A stretch of 64,000 nt of DNA, taken from the NCBI GenBank assembly GCA_020248865.1, contig JADCGS010000013.1, positions 53,232 to 117,231 on the forward strand, in the 5' to 3' direction. Under the pieces are notes generated by a model. It saw only the letters and a program-made list of their open reading frames with translations. It was not told the origin of the DNA and made no database searches. Of the stretch, positions 10,529 through 24,338 are shown one piece after another. Each line of letters begins with the position of its first letter. The stretch's first letter is position 1. The DNA is from Burkholderiales bacterium (lineage in GTDB: Bacteria; Pseudomonadota; Gammaproteobacteria; Burkholderiales; Burkholderiaceae_F). The translations under genes were made by a program, and so were the position numbers.

Positions 10529-10950
10529 GCGGAGTGCGGCGCTTTGGCCCGGCCGCCGGCGGCGACTTCCGCTGGGACGGCGTGGAGTTGCTGCGCTACA
10601 AGCAGGACGGCAGCGCGCCCTTCAAGGACATCACGCGCCAGGTGCTGTTTGCGCAGCCCGATCAGGCCTGCGAACTGCGCTACTTCGAGGTGGCGCCCGG
10701 CGGCTACTCCACGCTCGAGCGTCACCAGCACACCCATGCCGTGCTGGTCCTGCGCGGCCGGGGCACGGTGCGGCTGGGGACGCAGGTCCACGCCATCGCC
10801 GAGCGCGACCTGGTCACGGTCGATCCCCTGACCTGGCACCAGTTCCATGCCGCACCGGACGCGCCGCTCGGCTTCCTGTGCCTGGTCAGCAAGGAGCGCG
10901 ACAAGCCGCAGTTGCCGGACGCCGAGTTGCTACCGCCTGACGCTGCCTGA
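10525..10950 (+). CDS. Cupin-domain protein paired with the RuBisCO-like protein
   Basis: A 141-aa single-domain cupin. Metal-binding motif 1 reads GGYSTLERHQHTHAVLVLRG (two or three His plus Glu) and motif 2 is DLVTVDPLTWHQFHA. The GTG start overlaps the RLP stop (GTGA) behind GGAGG, so the two proteins are made together. In R. rubrum a cupin next to the RLP cleaves methylthioxylulose-5-P to deoxyxylulose-5-P and methanethiol (the MTA-isoprenoid shunt); WDGVELLRYK and FLCLVSKERDKPQLP resemble my memory of that protein. The specific reaction is inference. No MTA phosphorylase or isomerase gene is in the window. Confidence 0.8.
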   Translation: MSGVRRFGPAAGGDFRWDGVELLRYKQDGSAPFKDITRQVLFAQPDQACELRYFEVAPGGYSTLERHQHTHAVLVLRGRGTVRLGTQVHAIAERDLVTVDPLTWHQFHAAPDAPLGFLCLVSKERDKPQLPDAELLPPDAA

Positions 10951-11149
10951 GGCGGCGCGCGCCCGGGCTTCGATGCAAGCCACCGCGCCCCATGCGCCCG
11001 GATCGGCCCGGCCGGCGCCATGGGCACGGACCGAACCGCAGGTGCCTTCGCCACTGCCCCTATGGCGGTGCAGTCGCTGTTGACCGGGAGTCGCAAGGCG
11101 CGGTGGTAAGGTCTCCGTGACCCCGGGCAACGAGCCCCAGGAGCTCCCC

Positions 11150-12154
11150 ATGAAAATCTGTGTGGCCGGCGCCGGCGCCATCGGCGGCTATCTGGCCGTG
11201 CGTCTGGCCGGCATCGGCGAAGAGGTGAGCGTGGTGATCCGCGGCGCCAACCTGCAGGCGGTGCGCACCCACGGCATGACACTCGTCGAGGCCGACGGCA
11301 GCCGGAAAGTGGCGCAGCTGGCAGCCAGCGACCGCATGGCCGAACTCGGTGTGCAGGACGTGGTGATCCTGGGCATGAAGGCGCACCAGGTCGCCCCGGT
11401 GGTACCCGACCTGTTGACACTGATCGGGCCGCACACCCTGGTGGTCACGGCGCAAAACGGCATTCCCTGGTGGTACTTCCACAAGCACGGTGGTCCCTAT
11501 GAAGGCCGCCGCATCGAGGCGGTGGACCCCGGCGGCGTTATCTCGGCCAGCCTGCCGGTCGAGCGTACGCTCGGCTGCATCGTCTACCCGGCCGCCGAGC
11601 TCGACGCGCCGGGCGTGGTCCGCGTGATCGAAGGCAACCGCTTTCCGCTCGGCGAGATCGACGGCGCCGACACCGAGCGCGTGCGCGCCCTGGCGCAGCG
11701 CTTCCGCGACGCCGGCTTCAAGACGCCCATCCTGTCGGACATTCGCTCGGAGATCTGGCTGAAGCTCTGGGGCAACCTCAGCTTCAATCCGATCAGCGCG
11801 CTGACCCACGCCACGCTGCAGGACATCTGCCGCTTTCCGGCCACGCGCGAGCTGGCGGCGCAGATGATGCGCGAGGCGCAGGCGATCGGCGAGAAGCTCG
11901 GCGTGCAGTTCAAGGTCGGGCTGGACAAGCGGATCGCCGGTGCCGAGGCCGTGGGTGCGCACAAGACCTCGATGCTGCAGGACGTGGAGATGGGCCGCGT
12001 GCTGGAGCTCGACGCCCTGGTCAAGAGCGTGATCGAGCTGGGACGCATCACCGAACTGCCGACCCCGGCCATCGAACACGTGTATGCGCTGGCGGCCCTG
12101 CTCGCGCGGACGCTGGGCGACCAGCAAGGCCGCCTGAAGATCGCCCGCGCCTGA
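11150..12154 (+). CDS. Ketopantoate reductase family (PanE/ApbA-like) oxidoreductase
   Basis: NADPH-dependent 2-dehydropantoate 2-reductase family enzyme of 334 aa. It begins MKICVAGAGAIGGYLAVRL, a Rossmann fold with GAGAIGG as the dinucleotide loop, and contains VILGMKAHQV with the family lysine, TAQNGIPWWYF, and the C-terminal SEIWLKLWGNLSFNPISAL with the conserved lysine and asparagine. The ATG at 11150 follows CAGGAG at the right distance. Several PanE paralogues exist in Burkholderiales, many acting on other 2-keto acids, and this copy lies beside an acyl-CoA ligase and not a pan gene, so the substrate is open. Confidence 0.88.
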   Translation: MKICVAGAGAIGGYLAVRLAGIGEEVSVVIRGANLQAVRTHGMTLVEADGSRKVAQLAASDRMAELGVQDVVILGMKAHQVAPVVPDLLTLIGPHTLVVTAQNGIPWWYFHKHGGPYEGRRIEAVDPGGVISASLPVERTLGCIVYPAAELDAPGVVRVIEGNRFPLGEIDGADTERVRALAQRFRDAGFKTPILSDIRSEIWLKLWGNLSFNPISALTHATLQDICRFPATRELAAQMMREAQAIGEKLGVQFKVGLDKRIAGAEAVGAHKTSMLQDVEMGRVLELDALVKSVIELGRITELPTPAIEHVYALAALLARTLGDQQGRLKIARA

Positions 12155-12200
12155 CCGGGCCGGTATGCCCGACCACAAGCATTCAGTCGCTGGAGACCTC

Positions 12201-13727
12201 ATGCAACTCCCGAACACGCTGTCGGCCCTGATCGGCGCCGGTCACGATGCCGCCACCGCCATCCACGCACCCGGCGGCGCGCCGCTGTCCTACGCCGCGC
12301 TGCGCGGGCTGGTGGCGCAGTCGATCGCCACGCTCAACGGCCTGGGTATCGGCCGCGGCGATCGCGTCGCCATCGTGCTGCCCAACGGCCCGGAGATGGC
12401 CACCTCGTTCGTGGCGATCGCAGCCGGGTGCGCCTCGTGCCCGCTCAACCCCGCGTACCGGGCCGAAGAATTCGAGTTCTACCTGTCGGACCTGAAAGCC
12501 CGCGCGCTGGTGGTCGAGCGCGGCAGCACCTCGGCGTCGGTCGAGGTGGCCAGGAAGCTCGGCGTGCGGATCATCGAACTGGTGCCGGGCAGCGAGGGCA
12601 GCGGGTCGTTCACGCTGCAGGCGCCCGACGGCGCGGCGGCTGCCGCAACGGCCCACGGCGGCCCCGCGCAGGCCGGGGACGTAGCGCTCATCCTGCACAC
12701 CTCGGGCACCACCTCGCGGCCGAAGATCGTGCCGCTCACGCAATCGAACGTCTGCGCCTCCGCCTACAACATCGTGGCGACGCTGCAGCTCACCGCGGCC
12801 GACCGCGCGCTGAACATCATGCCGCTGTTCCACATCCACGGCCTGATCGCCGGCACCCTGGCGCCGCTGGCCGCCGGCAGCACGATCTTCTGCACGCCGG
12901 GATTCAATGCGCTGAAGTTCTTCCAGTGGATGGCCGAGTGCAAGCCCACCTGGTATACGGCGGTGCCGACCATGCACCAGACCATCCTGGCGCGGGCGGC
13001 GCAGAACCGGGAGGTTATCGCTGTCCACCCGCTGCGCTTCCTGCGTTCGTCGAGCTCGTCGATCCCGCCGCAGGTCATCGCCGAGCTGGAGGCGGTGTTC
13101 AACGCGCCGCTGATCGAAAGCTACGGCATGACCGAGGCGAGCCACCAGATGGCCAGCAACCCGCTGCCGCCGGCGGTGCGCAAACCGGGCACGGTGGGCG
13201 TGGCGGCCGGCCCCGAGATCGCGATCATGGACGACAGCGGCGCGCTGCTGCCGCGTGGGGCCACCGGCGAGATCGTGATCCGCGGGCCGAACGTGACGCT
13301 GGGTTACGAGAACAATCCGAAGGCCAACGGCGAGGCCTTCACCAACGGCTGGTTCCGCACGGGCGACCAGGGCACGCTGGACGCCGACGGCTATCTGTCG
13401 ATCACCGGGCGCCTGAAGGAGATCATCAATCGCGGCGGCGAGAAGATTTCCCCGCGCGAGGTCGACGAGGTGCTGATGGATCACCCGGCGGTGGCGCAGG
13501 TGGTGACCTTCGCGATCCCGCACGACAAGCTGGGCGAGGACATCGGCGCGGCGGTGGTGCTCAAGGAAGGCCGGCAGGCCACCGAGCGCGAGCTGCGCGA
13601 ATTCGTGCAGAGCCGGCTCGCCGACTTCAAGGTGCCCCGCAGGATCCTCCTGCTGGAGGAGATCCCGAAGGGCGCCACCGGCAAGCTGCAGCGCATCGGG
13701 CTGGCGGCCAAGCTCGGACTGGGTTAG
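12201..13727 (+). CDS. Acyl-CoA ligase (AMP-forming), oxalate-CoA ligase-like
   Basis: ANL-superfamily ligase of 508 aa that activates a carboxylate to its acyl-CoA through an acyl-adenylate. P-loop A3 reads LHTSGTTSRPKIVPLT, A5 is IESYGMTEASHQMA, A7/A8 is WFRTGDQGTLDADGYLSITGRLKEIINRGGEKISP (split here by eye), and the catalytic C-terminal lysine is in PKGATGKLQR. The LNTLSAL-type start and overall pattern resemble plant AAE3 and yeast Pcs60, which use oxalate. The start at 12201 has GGAG five bases upstream; an in-frame ATG at 12165 has none. It follows the PanE-like gene by 46 bp, so the two are probably cotranscribed. Confidence 0.88.
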   Translation: MQLPNTLSALIGAGHDAATAIHAPGGAPLSYAALRGLVAQSIATLNGLGIGRGDRVAIVLPNGPEMATSFVAIAAGCASCPLNPAYRAEEFEFYLSDLKARALVVERGSTSASVEVARKLGVRIIELVPGSEGSGSFTLQAPDGAAAAATAHGGPAQAGDVALILHTSGTTSRPKIVPLTQSNVCASAYNIVATLQLTAADRALNIMPLFHIHGLIAGTLAPLAAGSTIFCTPGFNALKFFQWMAECKPTWYTAVPTMHQTILARAAQNREVIAVHPLRFLRSSSSSIPPQVIAELEAVFNAPLIESYGMTEASHQMASNPLPPAVRKPGTVGVAAGPEIAIMDDSGALLPRGATGEIVIRGPNVTLGYENNPKANGEAFTNGWFRTGDQGTLDADGYLSITGRLKEIINRGGEKISPREVDEVLMDHPAVAQVVTFAIPHDKLGEDIGAAVVLKEGRQATERELREFVQSRLADFKVPRRILLLEEIPKGATGKLQRIGLAAKLGLG

Positions 13728-13823
13728 CGGGAGGCCGATCACAGCGCTGCCTTGCAGCAGGCGCTGCAGGGCCAGACTGCGACCCGGGCGCAGGGCCCAC
13801 GGCAGCGATTGCGCGTCGGCCCG

Positions 13824-14255
13824 CTAACTCGGCGTGCTCTGCGGCGGTCCCTGCAGCGTCCGCAAGTATGCGACCAGCGCGTCCACGCGCTGTTGCACGA
13901 ACACCTCCGGATCGATCGCCAGCCCCTTGTAGAACTCCGCCGCCTTGCTGCTGTACTGCAGACCCCAGTAGGGCATCGCGCGGCCGCCATGGCCCTTGAT
14001 CTGCTCGCGGCCGTCGATCAGGCGCCGCACGCGGTCGGCGGGGAAGACGCCGCCGTTGCGGCTCGCCAGCGTCGTCAGGTCAGGCACCCGCCGCTTGAGC
14101 GAAATGCCGACCTCGCCGTCGCCACGCCCGGCCGCACCGTGGCAGCTGGCGCAGTTGTTCTCGTACTCGAACCGGCCGAGATCCGAACGGGGTTGAGCCG
14201 ACAGCGCCGCCGGCATGAGACAGATGACGAGAGCGCACAGGAACGCAGTGTGCAT
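13824..14255 (-). CDS. Small periplasmic c-type cytochrome
   Basis: A 143-aa monohaem cytochrome c. The N-terminus MHTAFLCALVICLMPAALSA is a Sec signal with cleavage after SAQ or nearby. The haem site is CASCH (about residues 35-39) followed by GAAGRGDG. An axial methionine candidate is in GGRAMPYWG (about 90-98). The mature protein is a class I cytochrome and probably carries electrons in the periplasm, but no oxidoreductase gene adjoins it. It is convergent with the acyl-CoA ligase gene. Confidence 0.85.
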   Translation of the reverse strand: MHTAFLCALVICLMPAALSAQPRSDLGRFEYENNCASCHGAAGRGDGEVGISLKRRVPDLTTLASRNGGVFPADRVRRLIDGREQIKGHGGRAMPYWGLQYSSKAAEFYKGLAIDPEVFVQQRVDALVAYLRTLQGPPQSTPS

Positions 14256-14473
14256 CGCGGCTCCACGGCAAGTACCGACTGGCCCACTCTAGGCGCCACG
14301 GCGCGCCGTGCGTTGACGCGCAGCAAGCTGCGCGCGGCCGGCGGATCGCGTCGGGTCCGCGCGGCTTGCGCAGCGCGCGATCAATCCGCACCCGGCCGCC
14401 TGGCCGGCGTGCGCTCCGGCGCCGACGCGCCGACGCTGCGGCTGGTGCTGCGCGACGAGCCGGCGGCCTCCGT

Positions 14474-15958
<1,485 letters not shown>

Positions 15959-15973
15959 GTCGTTACCCGTCCG

Positions 15974-20671
<4,698 letters not shown>

Positions 20672-20718
20672 CGTGGTGGCTCCAGAACAAACGACCCCTC
20701 TTTGCGGGGTCACCGTCG

Positions 20719-20747
20719 AATCTACTGCGGCGCAACAGCAGCGGCAA
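20719..20747 (-). promoter_or_regulatory. Sigma-70 type promoter of gltB
   Basis: Read on the minus strand: -35 TTGCCG (20742-20747), a 17-bp spacer and -10 TAGATT (20719-20724). Transcription would start near 20712 and give a 40-nt leader. That leader begins with a hairpin (GACCCC/GGGGTC arms at 20693-20711). The promoter lies between the REP palindrome and gltB, so gltB keeps its own promoter despite the transposase element inserted behind dgt. Confidence 0.6.
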
Positions 20748-20750
20748 CAA

Positions 20751-20779
20751 GAAAAATTGGGGTCTGACCCCAATTTTTC
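20751..20779. repeat. REP-type palindrome, left copy
   Basis: Perfect 13-bp arms (GAAAAATTGGGGT and its complement) around a 3-nt loop. It ends in A/T runs on both sides, so it could act as a bidirectional terminator for the dgt/transposase transcript just before the gltB promoter. The same core recurs beyond the other end of the transposase gene. Palindromes with this GGGGTC-nnn-GACCCC core are, from memory, frequent beside RAYT-type transposase genes in betaproteobacteria. Confidence 0.85.
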
Positions 20780-20800
20780 TACAACCGATGATTGCAAGAA

Positions 20801-21496
20801 TTAATTGGGGACAGGTTGCTTTCTGGGGCGCCCGGGGTGGATTGGTGCGGCGCGGCGGGAGGTCGTCGCCAGGGATGCACAAAATTCATCCGAACCCAGG
20901 GCCCAGCTGCGGTGCAGCGTACTTCGGATCGCGTGCACAGTTGTTTCCGCGAGTTCGGTCTCGAACAGGCGCTGATAGGCGGCCTGACGCTCGAACGGGG
21001 TGTTGCCCAGAGCCCACACGAGCGGGTGTTCGGTGATGAGCGGGTCGACCCGCAGGCCGGCGTGATGACCCATGCTCGACCAACGGTACTCGACAGGCTT
21101 TCCCACGAGACCCGCCCTCACCGGGTTGAGTTCAATGTAGCGAGAGCAGGCCAGAAGATAGCGCTCACTCTCGACAATGGAGCTGCGAAACCGGCCTTCG
21201 AACAACGCACCCGTGCGGCCATGTCGGCGATTGAACCAGGCGACGTAGCGCCGTCCGAGCGCCTGCATCAAGCCGCTCAGGCCCGCGCGGCTTGCCGGGG
21301 TGAGCAATAGGTGCACGTGATTGGGCATCAGCACGTAGGCGTGTAGGGCCACCTCGTACAACGGAAGGAGTTCGCCCAGTTCGCCAAGGAACCGCTCGCA
21401 GTCCGCCGCATCGGCAAAGATCGCCTGCCGATTGTTGCCGCGCTGAATTACATGGTGCGGATAGCCGGACGCCGCCAGCCGAGGTAGTCGAGCCAT
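20801..21496 (-). CDS. REP-associated tyrosine transposase (RAYT)
   Basis: A 231-aa IS200/IS605-like Y1 transposase of the TnpA_REP type. It starts MARLPRLAASGYPHHVIQRG, the usual RAYT start, and contains the HUH metal motif in MPNHVHLLL (about residue 58) and the catalytic-tyrosine helix region with RYIELNPVRAGLV (about 118-130). All the main motifs are intact, so it may be active. Its last five codons and stop (QPVPN) are written by the conserved AATTGGGGACAGGTTG motif, so the end of the gene and the end of the element coincide. RAYTs are thought to move REP palindromes in single-strand form. Confidence 0.92.
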   Translation of the reverse strand: MARLPRLAASGYPHHVIQRGNNRQAIFADAADCERFLGELGELLPLYEVALHAYVLMPNHVHLLLTPASRAGLSGLMQALGRRYVAWFNRRHGRTGALFEGRFRSSIVESERYLLACSRYIELNPVRAGLVGKPVEYRWSSMGHHAGLRVDPLITEHPLVWALGNTPFERQAAYQRLFETELAETTVHAIRSTLHRSWALGSDEFCASLATTSRRAAPIHPGRPRKQPVPN

Positions 21497-21516
21497 CGCC
21501 AGGAAAGTTGGGGGCG

Positions 21517-21544
21517 GAAAAATTGGGGTCAGACCCCGATCTTC
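21517..21544. repeat. REP-type palindrome, right copy (imperfect)
   Basis: The left arm GAAAAATTGGGGT and loop match the copy at 20751-20779, but the right arm has decayed to ACCCCGATCTTC. It lies between the transposase start and the dgt stop. The shared core supports the view that the two mark the ends of one element. Confidence 0.75.
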
Positions 21545-21553
21545 TTGCCGTTC

Positions 21554-22693
21554 TCAGGTTTCGCCGACGGCAAACAGGCGCTGGTGTTCCTTCATGGCGT
21601 ATCGATCGGTCATCCCGGCCACATAGTCGGCAATCGCGCGCGGACGATCGCGCTCGGCGCGAGCCTGGTGATCCTGCGGGAGCAGGCGCGGCTCATCCAT
21701 GAAAGCGTTGAACAGATCCGTGACCACGCGACGCGCTTTGGCGGACATCCGCATCACCTGGTAGTGCCGATACAGGTTGCGCAGGAGAAAGCGCTTGAGC
21801 TCATCGGCCTCGGCACGCACGGCGGGCGAAAAACCCAGCAGGGGCAGCGCATTGCGTACATCGTCGATACTGCGCGGTGCTGCCGCGGCGATCCGGTGGC
21901 CCGACTCGGCCACCAGGTCGACGACCAGCGTGTTGATCATCCGCCGCACGGTCTCGTGCACCAGGCGACGCCCGGGCAGCTCGGGATGATCGTTGCGCAC
22001 GGTGTGGGCGTGGCGCGCCACCAGCGGCACCTCGAGTAGTTGCGTCAGCGTAATCAGCCCGGAGCGCACGCCATCGTCGATATCGTGGTTGTTGTACGCG
22101 ATCTCATCGGCGAGATTGGCGAGCTGGGCCTCCAGCGACGGCTGCTGCTTGAGCAGGAATCGCTCGCCCACGTCGCCGAGCAGGCGCGCGTTCTCGACCG
22201 AGCAGTGCTTGAGGATGCCCTCGCGCGTCTCGAAGCACAGATTCAGGCCGTCGAATCCGGCGTAGCGCTCCTCGAGCTCGTCGACCACCCGCAGCGATTG
22301 CAGGTTGTGTTCGAAGCCGCCGTACGGCTGCATGCATTCGTGCAGAGCGTCCTGGCCAGCGTGGCCGAAGGGCGTGTGTCCGAGGTCGTGTGCCAGCGAG
22401 ATCGCCTCGACGAGGTCCTCGTTCAGGCGCAGGTTGCGTGCTACCGAGCGTGCGATCTGTGCCACTTCGAGCGAGTGGGTGAGTCGAGTGCGAAACAGGT
22501 CGCCCTCGTGGTTGACGAAGACCTGGGTCTTGTATTCGAGCCGGCGAAACGCCGTCGAGTGGATGATGCGGTCGCGGTCGCGCTGGAACGCCGAGCGGGT
22601 GGCAGCCTCTGGCTCGGCCAGGCGCCGGCCGCGCGAAGCGCCCGAGCGCGCCGCGTACGGTGCCAGCCAGTCGTCGAGAGCGTCACGCGTCAC
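21554..22693 (-). CDS. dgt: Deoxyguanosinetriphosphate triphosphohydrolase-like protein
   Basis: HD-superfamily dNTP triphosphohydrolase (379 aa) that cleaves dNTPs to nucleoside and triphosphate. The N-terminus carries [20 protein letters not shown], and the metal site is built from [10 protein letters not shown] and [13 protein letters not shown] (HD motif), as in the type 2 subfamily. It begins with GTG, which overlaps the aroB stop (GTGA), so aroB and dgt are coupled. The preferred nucleotide cannot be read from the sequence. Confidence 0.94.
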   Translation of the reverse strand: MTRDALDDWLAPYAARSGASRGRRLAEPEAATRSAFQRDRDRIIHSTAFRRLEYKTQVFVNHEGDLFRTRLTHSLEVAQIARSVARNLRLNEDLVEAISLAHDLGHTPFGHAGQDALHECMQPYGGFEHNLQSLRVVDELEERYAGFDGLNLCFETREGILKHCSVENARLLGDVGERFLLKQQPSLEAQLANLADEIAYNNHDIDDGVRSGLITLTQLLEVPLVARHAHTVRNDHPELPGRRLVHETVRRMINTLVVDLVAESGHRIAAAAPRSIDDVRNALPLLGFSPAVRAEADELKRFLLRNLYRHYQVMRMSAKARRVVTDLFNAFMDEPRLLPQDHQARAERDRPRAIADYVAGMTDRYAMKEHQRLFAVGET

Positions 22694-23766
22694 CGGTAGC
22701 CCCCGGCGCGCAGCGTCTGCTCGACCAGCAGCGGAGCAACGCGCCGCTGCACCGCGCGGCCGATACGCTCGAGCACGATGAAGCGGACTTCACCAGCCTC
22801 GGCCTTCTTGTCGCCGGCCATGGCAGCGAACGCATCGCGCAGGCTCAGGCCCTCGATGCGCACTGGCAGCCCGGCGGCAGCGACGGCGGCCTCGATCCGC
22901 GCGACCTCGTCCCGCGAGATGAGCCCGAGCCGCTGCGACAGGTCGGCAGCCAGCGCGAGACCGCAGCCGACCGCCTCGCCGTGCAACCAGTGGCCGTAAC
23001 CGGTCAATGCCTCGATCGCATGGCCGAAAGTGTGGCCGAGGTTGAGCAGCGCACGATCGCCGCTCTCGCGTTCGTCGCGCGCGACTATCTCTGCCTTGAT
23101 CTGACACGAGCGCGCGATCGCGGCGGTCAGCGCGGTCGCTTCGCAGCTGCGCAAGGCAGGCAACGCGGCCATGGTCGTCTCGAAGTAGAGCGCATCGGCG
23201 AGCAGGCCATGCTTGAGAATCTCGGCCAGTCCCGCCGACAACTCGCGTGGCGGCAACCTGCGCAGCGTCTCGGTGTCGCTGACCACCAGGCAGGGCTGGT
23301 GGAAGGCGCCGATCAGGTTCTTGCCGCGCGGGTGGTTGACGCCGGTCTTGCCGCCGACCGACGAGTCGACCTGTGAAAGCAGCGTGGTGGGCACCTGGAC
23401 CACGCGGATGCCACGCATGTAGACAGCTGCCGCGAAGCCGGCCGTGTCGCCGACCACGCCGCCGCCGAGCGCGACCACGACGGACTTGCGATCCGCCCCC
23501 TGCGCCACCAGCGCGTCGAGGATCGATTGAACCGCGGCCAGCGTCTTGTGCACCTCGCCGTCCGGCAGCACGTGAACCGCGATCGGCGCCAGCGCCGAGA
23601 GGGCAGGCAGCAGCGCATCGACGAACAGCGGGGCCACCGTCGAGTTGGTGACCACCAGCACTCGCGTGGGCCGCAGCGGCGCGAGCCACTCCGGCAGGCG
23701 CACCAGCAGTCCCGGACCGATCAGGATGTCGTAGGGCTGGCCGAGCGCGACGTGAATCCGCTGCAT
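22690..23766 (-). CDS. aroB: 3-dehydroquinate synthase
   Basis: Second enzyme of the shikimate pathway; converts DAHP to 3-dehydroquinate with transient NAD oxidation and a divalent metal. The 358-aa product has [13 protein letters not shown] (NAD site), [20 protein letters not shown] (substrate and NAD binding), and the zinc ligands in [23 protein letters not shown] and HGEAVGCG. The gene is 17 bp after aroK, the partner in the same pathway, and is coupled to dgt. Confidence 0.97.
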   Translation of the reverse strand: MQRIHVALGQPYDILIGPGLLVRLPEWLAPLRPTRVLVVTNSTVAPLFVDALLPALSALAPIAVHVLPDGEVHKTLAAVQSILDALVAQGADRKSVVVALGGGVVGDTAGFAAAVYMRGIRVVQVPTTLLSQVDSSVGGKTGVNHPRGKNLIGAFHQPCLVVSDTETLRRLPPRELSAGLAEILKHGLLADALYFETTMAALPALRSCEATALTAAIARSCQIKAEIVARDERESGDRALLNLGHTFGHAIEALTGYGHWLHGEAVGCGLALAADLSQRLGLISRDEVARIEAAVAAAGLPVRIEGLSLRDAFAAMAGDKKAEAGEVRFIVLERIGRAVQRRVAPLLVEQTLRAGGYR

Positions 23767-23783
23767 GCGGCCATTGTATGGAC

Positions 23784-24314
23784 TCAGCCAGCGAGGCCCA
23801 TTGCCTGCCGCACCGCTGGATGCTCGGCGATTCGCTTCACGAGCCGCCGGGGGTTGGCGGCCCCCGATTGGAAAGTCAGGTGCGCGGTGGCCTCGTACAG
23901 CGCCTGTCTCTCGCGCAGCAGCTGCTCCAGCCGGGCCCGCCGCAGGTCGAGGCCTTGCAGCAGGGGACGCGAGCGGTCGTTGGCGGTGCGGCGGGCGAGT
24001 TCGTCGATTGTCGACCGCAGGTACACGACCAGCCCCCGGCTGCGGAGCCGCTCGCGGTTCTCAGGAGCAAGCACCGCGCCGCCGCCGGTGGCAAGGACGA
24101 CGCCTTGCTTGCGTGAAAACTCGTCGAGCAGTTGCGCCTCTCGCTTACGAAACCCGGACTCGCCTTCGAGCTCGAAGATCGTAGCCACCGGCACTCCGCT
24201 GCGATCTTCGATTTCGCGGTCGAGGTCCACAAACGGCCAGGCGGCATGCCTGGCCAACGCTCGCCCCACGGTGGACTTGCCAGAGCCCGGCATGCCGATC
24301 AAGAAGAGGGGCAT
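23784..24314 (-). CDS. aroK: Shikimate kinase
   Basis: Phosphorylates shikimate at the 3-hydroxyl using ATP. The 176-aa product has a P-loop GMPGSGKSTVG near the start, the shikimate-binding FVDLDREIEDRSG, the GGGAV motif, and the arginine of the lid. This is a full-length NMP-kinase fold. The usual upstream neighbour pilQ is separated from it here by an Ig-like lipoprotein gene. Confidence 0.97.
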   Translation of the reverse strand: MPLFLIGMPGSGKSTVGRALARHAAWPFVDLDREIEDRSGVPVATIFELEGESGFRKREAQLLDEFSRKQGVVLATGGGAVLAPENRERLRSRGLVVYLRSTIDELARRTANDRSRPLLQGLDLRRARLEQLLRERQALYEATAHLTFQSGAANPRRLVKRIAEHPAVRQAMGLAG

Positions 24315-24338
24315 GCCGCCACGCGGGGCGAGAATCGT

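Larger units (their letters stand above)
20751..21544 (-). mobile_element. REP-RAYT element between dgt and gltB
   Basis: A transposase gene of the RAYT type is bracketed by two related palindromes, a perfect one at 20751-20779 and an imperfect one at 21517-21544. A further AATTGGGGACAGGTT motif overlaps the transposase stop at 20803-20817. The element sits 9 bp beyond the dgt stop and is oriented with the flanking genes, so it separates two genes that would otherwise be adjacent. No target-site duplication was recognised. Confidence 0.75.

Noticed and set aside
12165..12200. Upstream ATG of the acyl-CoA ligase gene
   Set aside because: No ribosome-binding site; the ATG at 12201 has GGAG at correct spacing and matches the family start.
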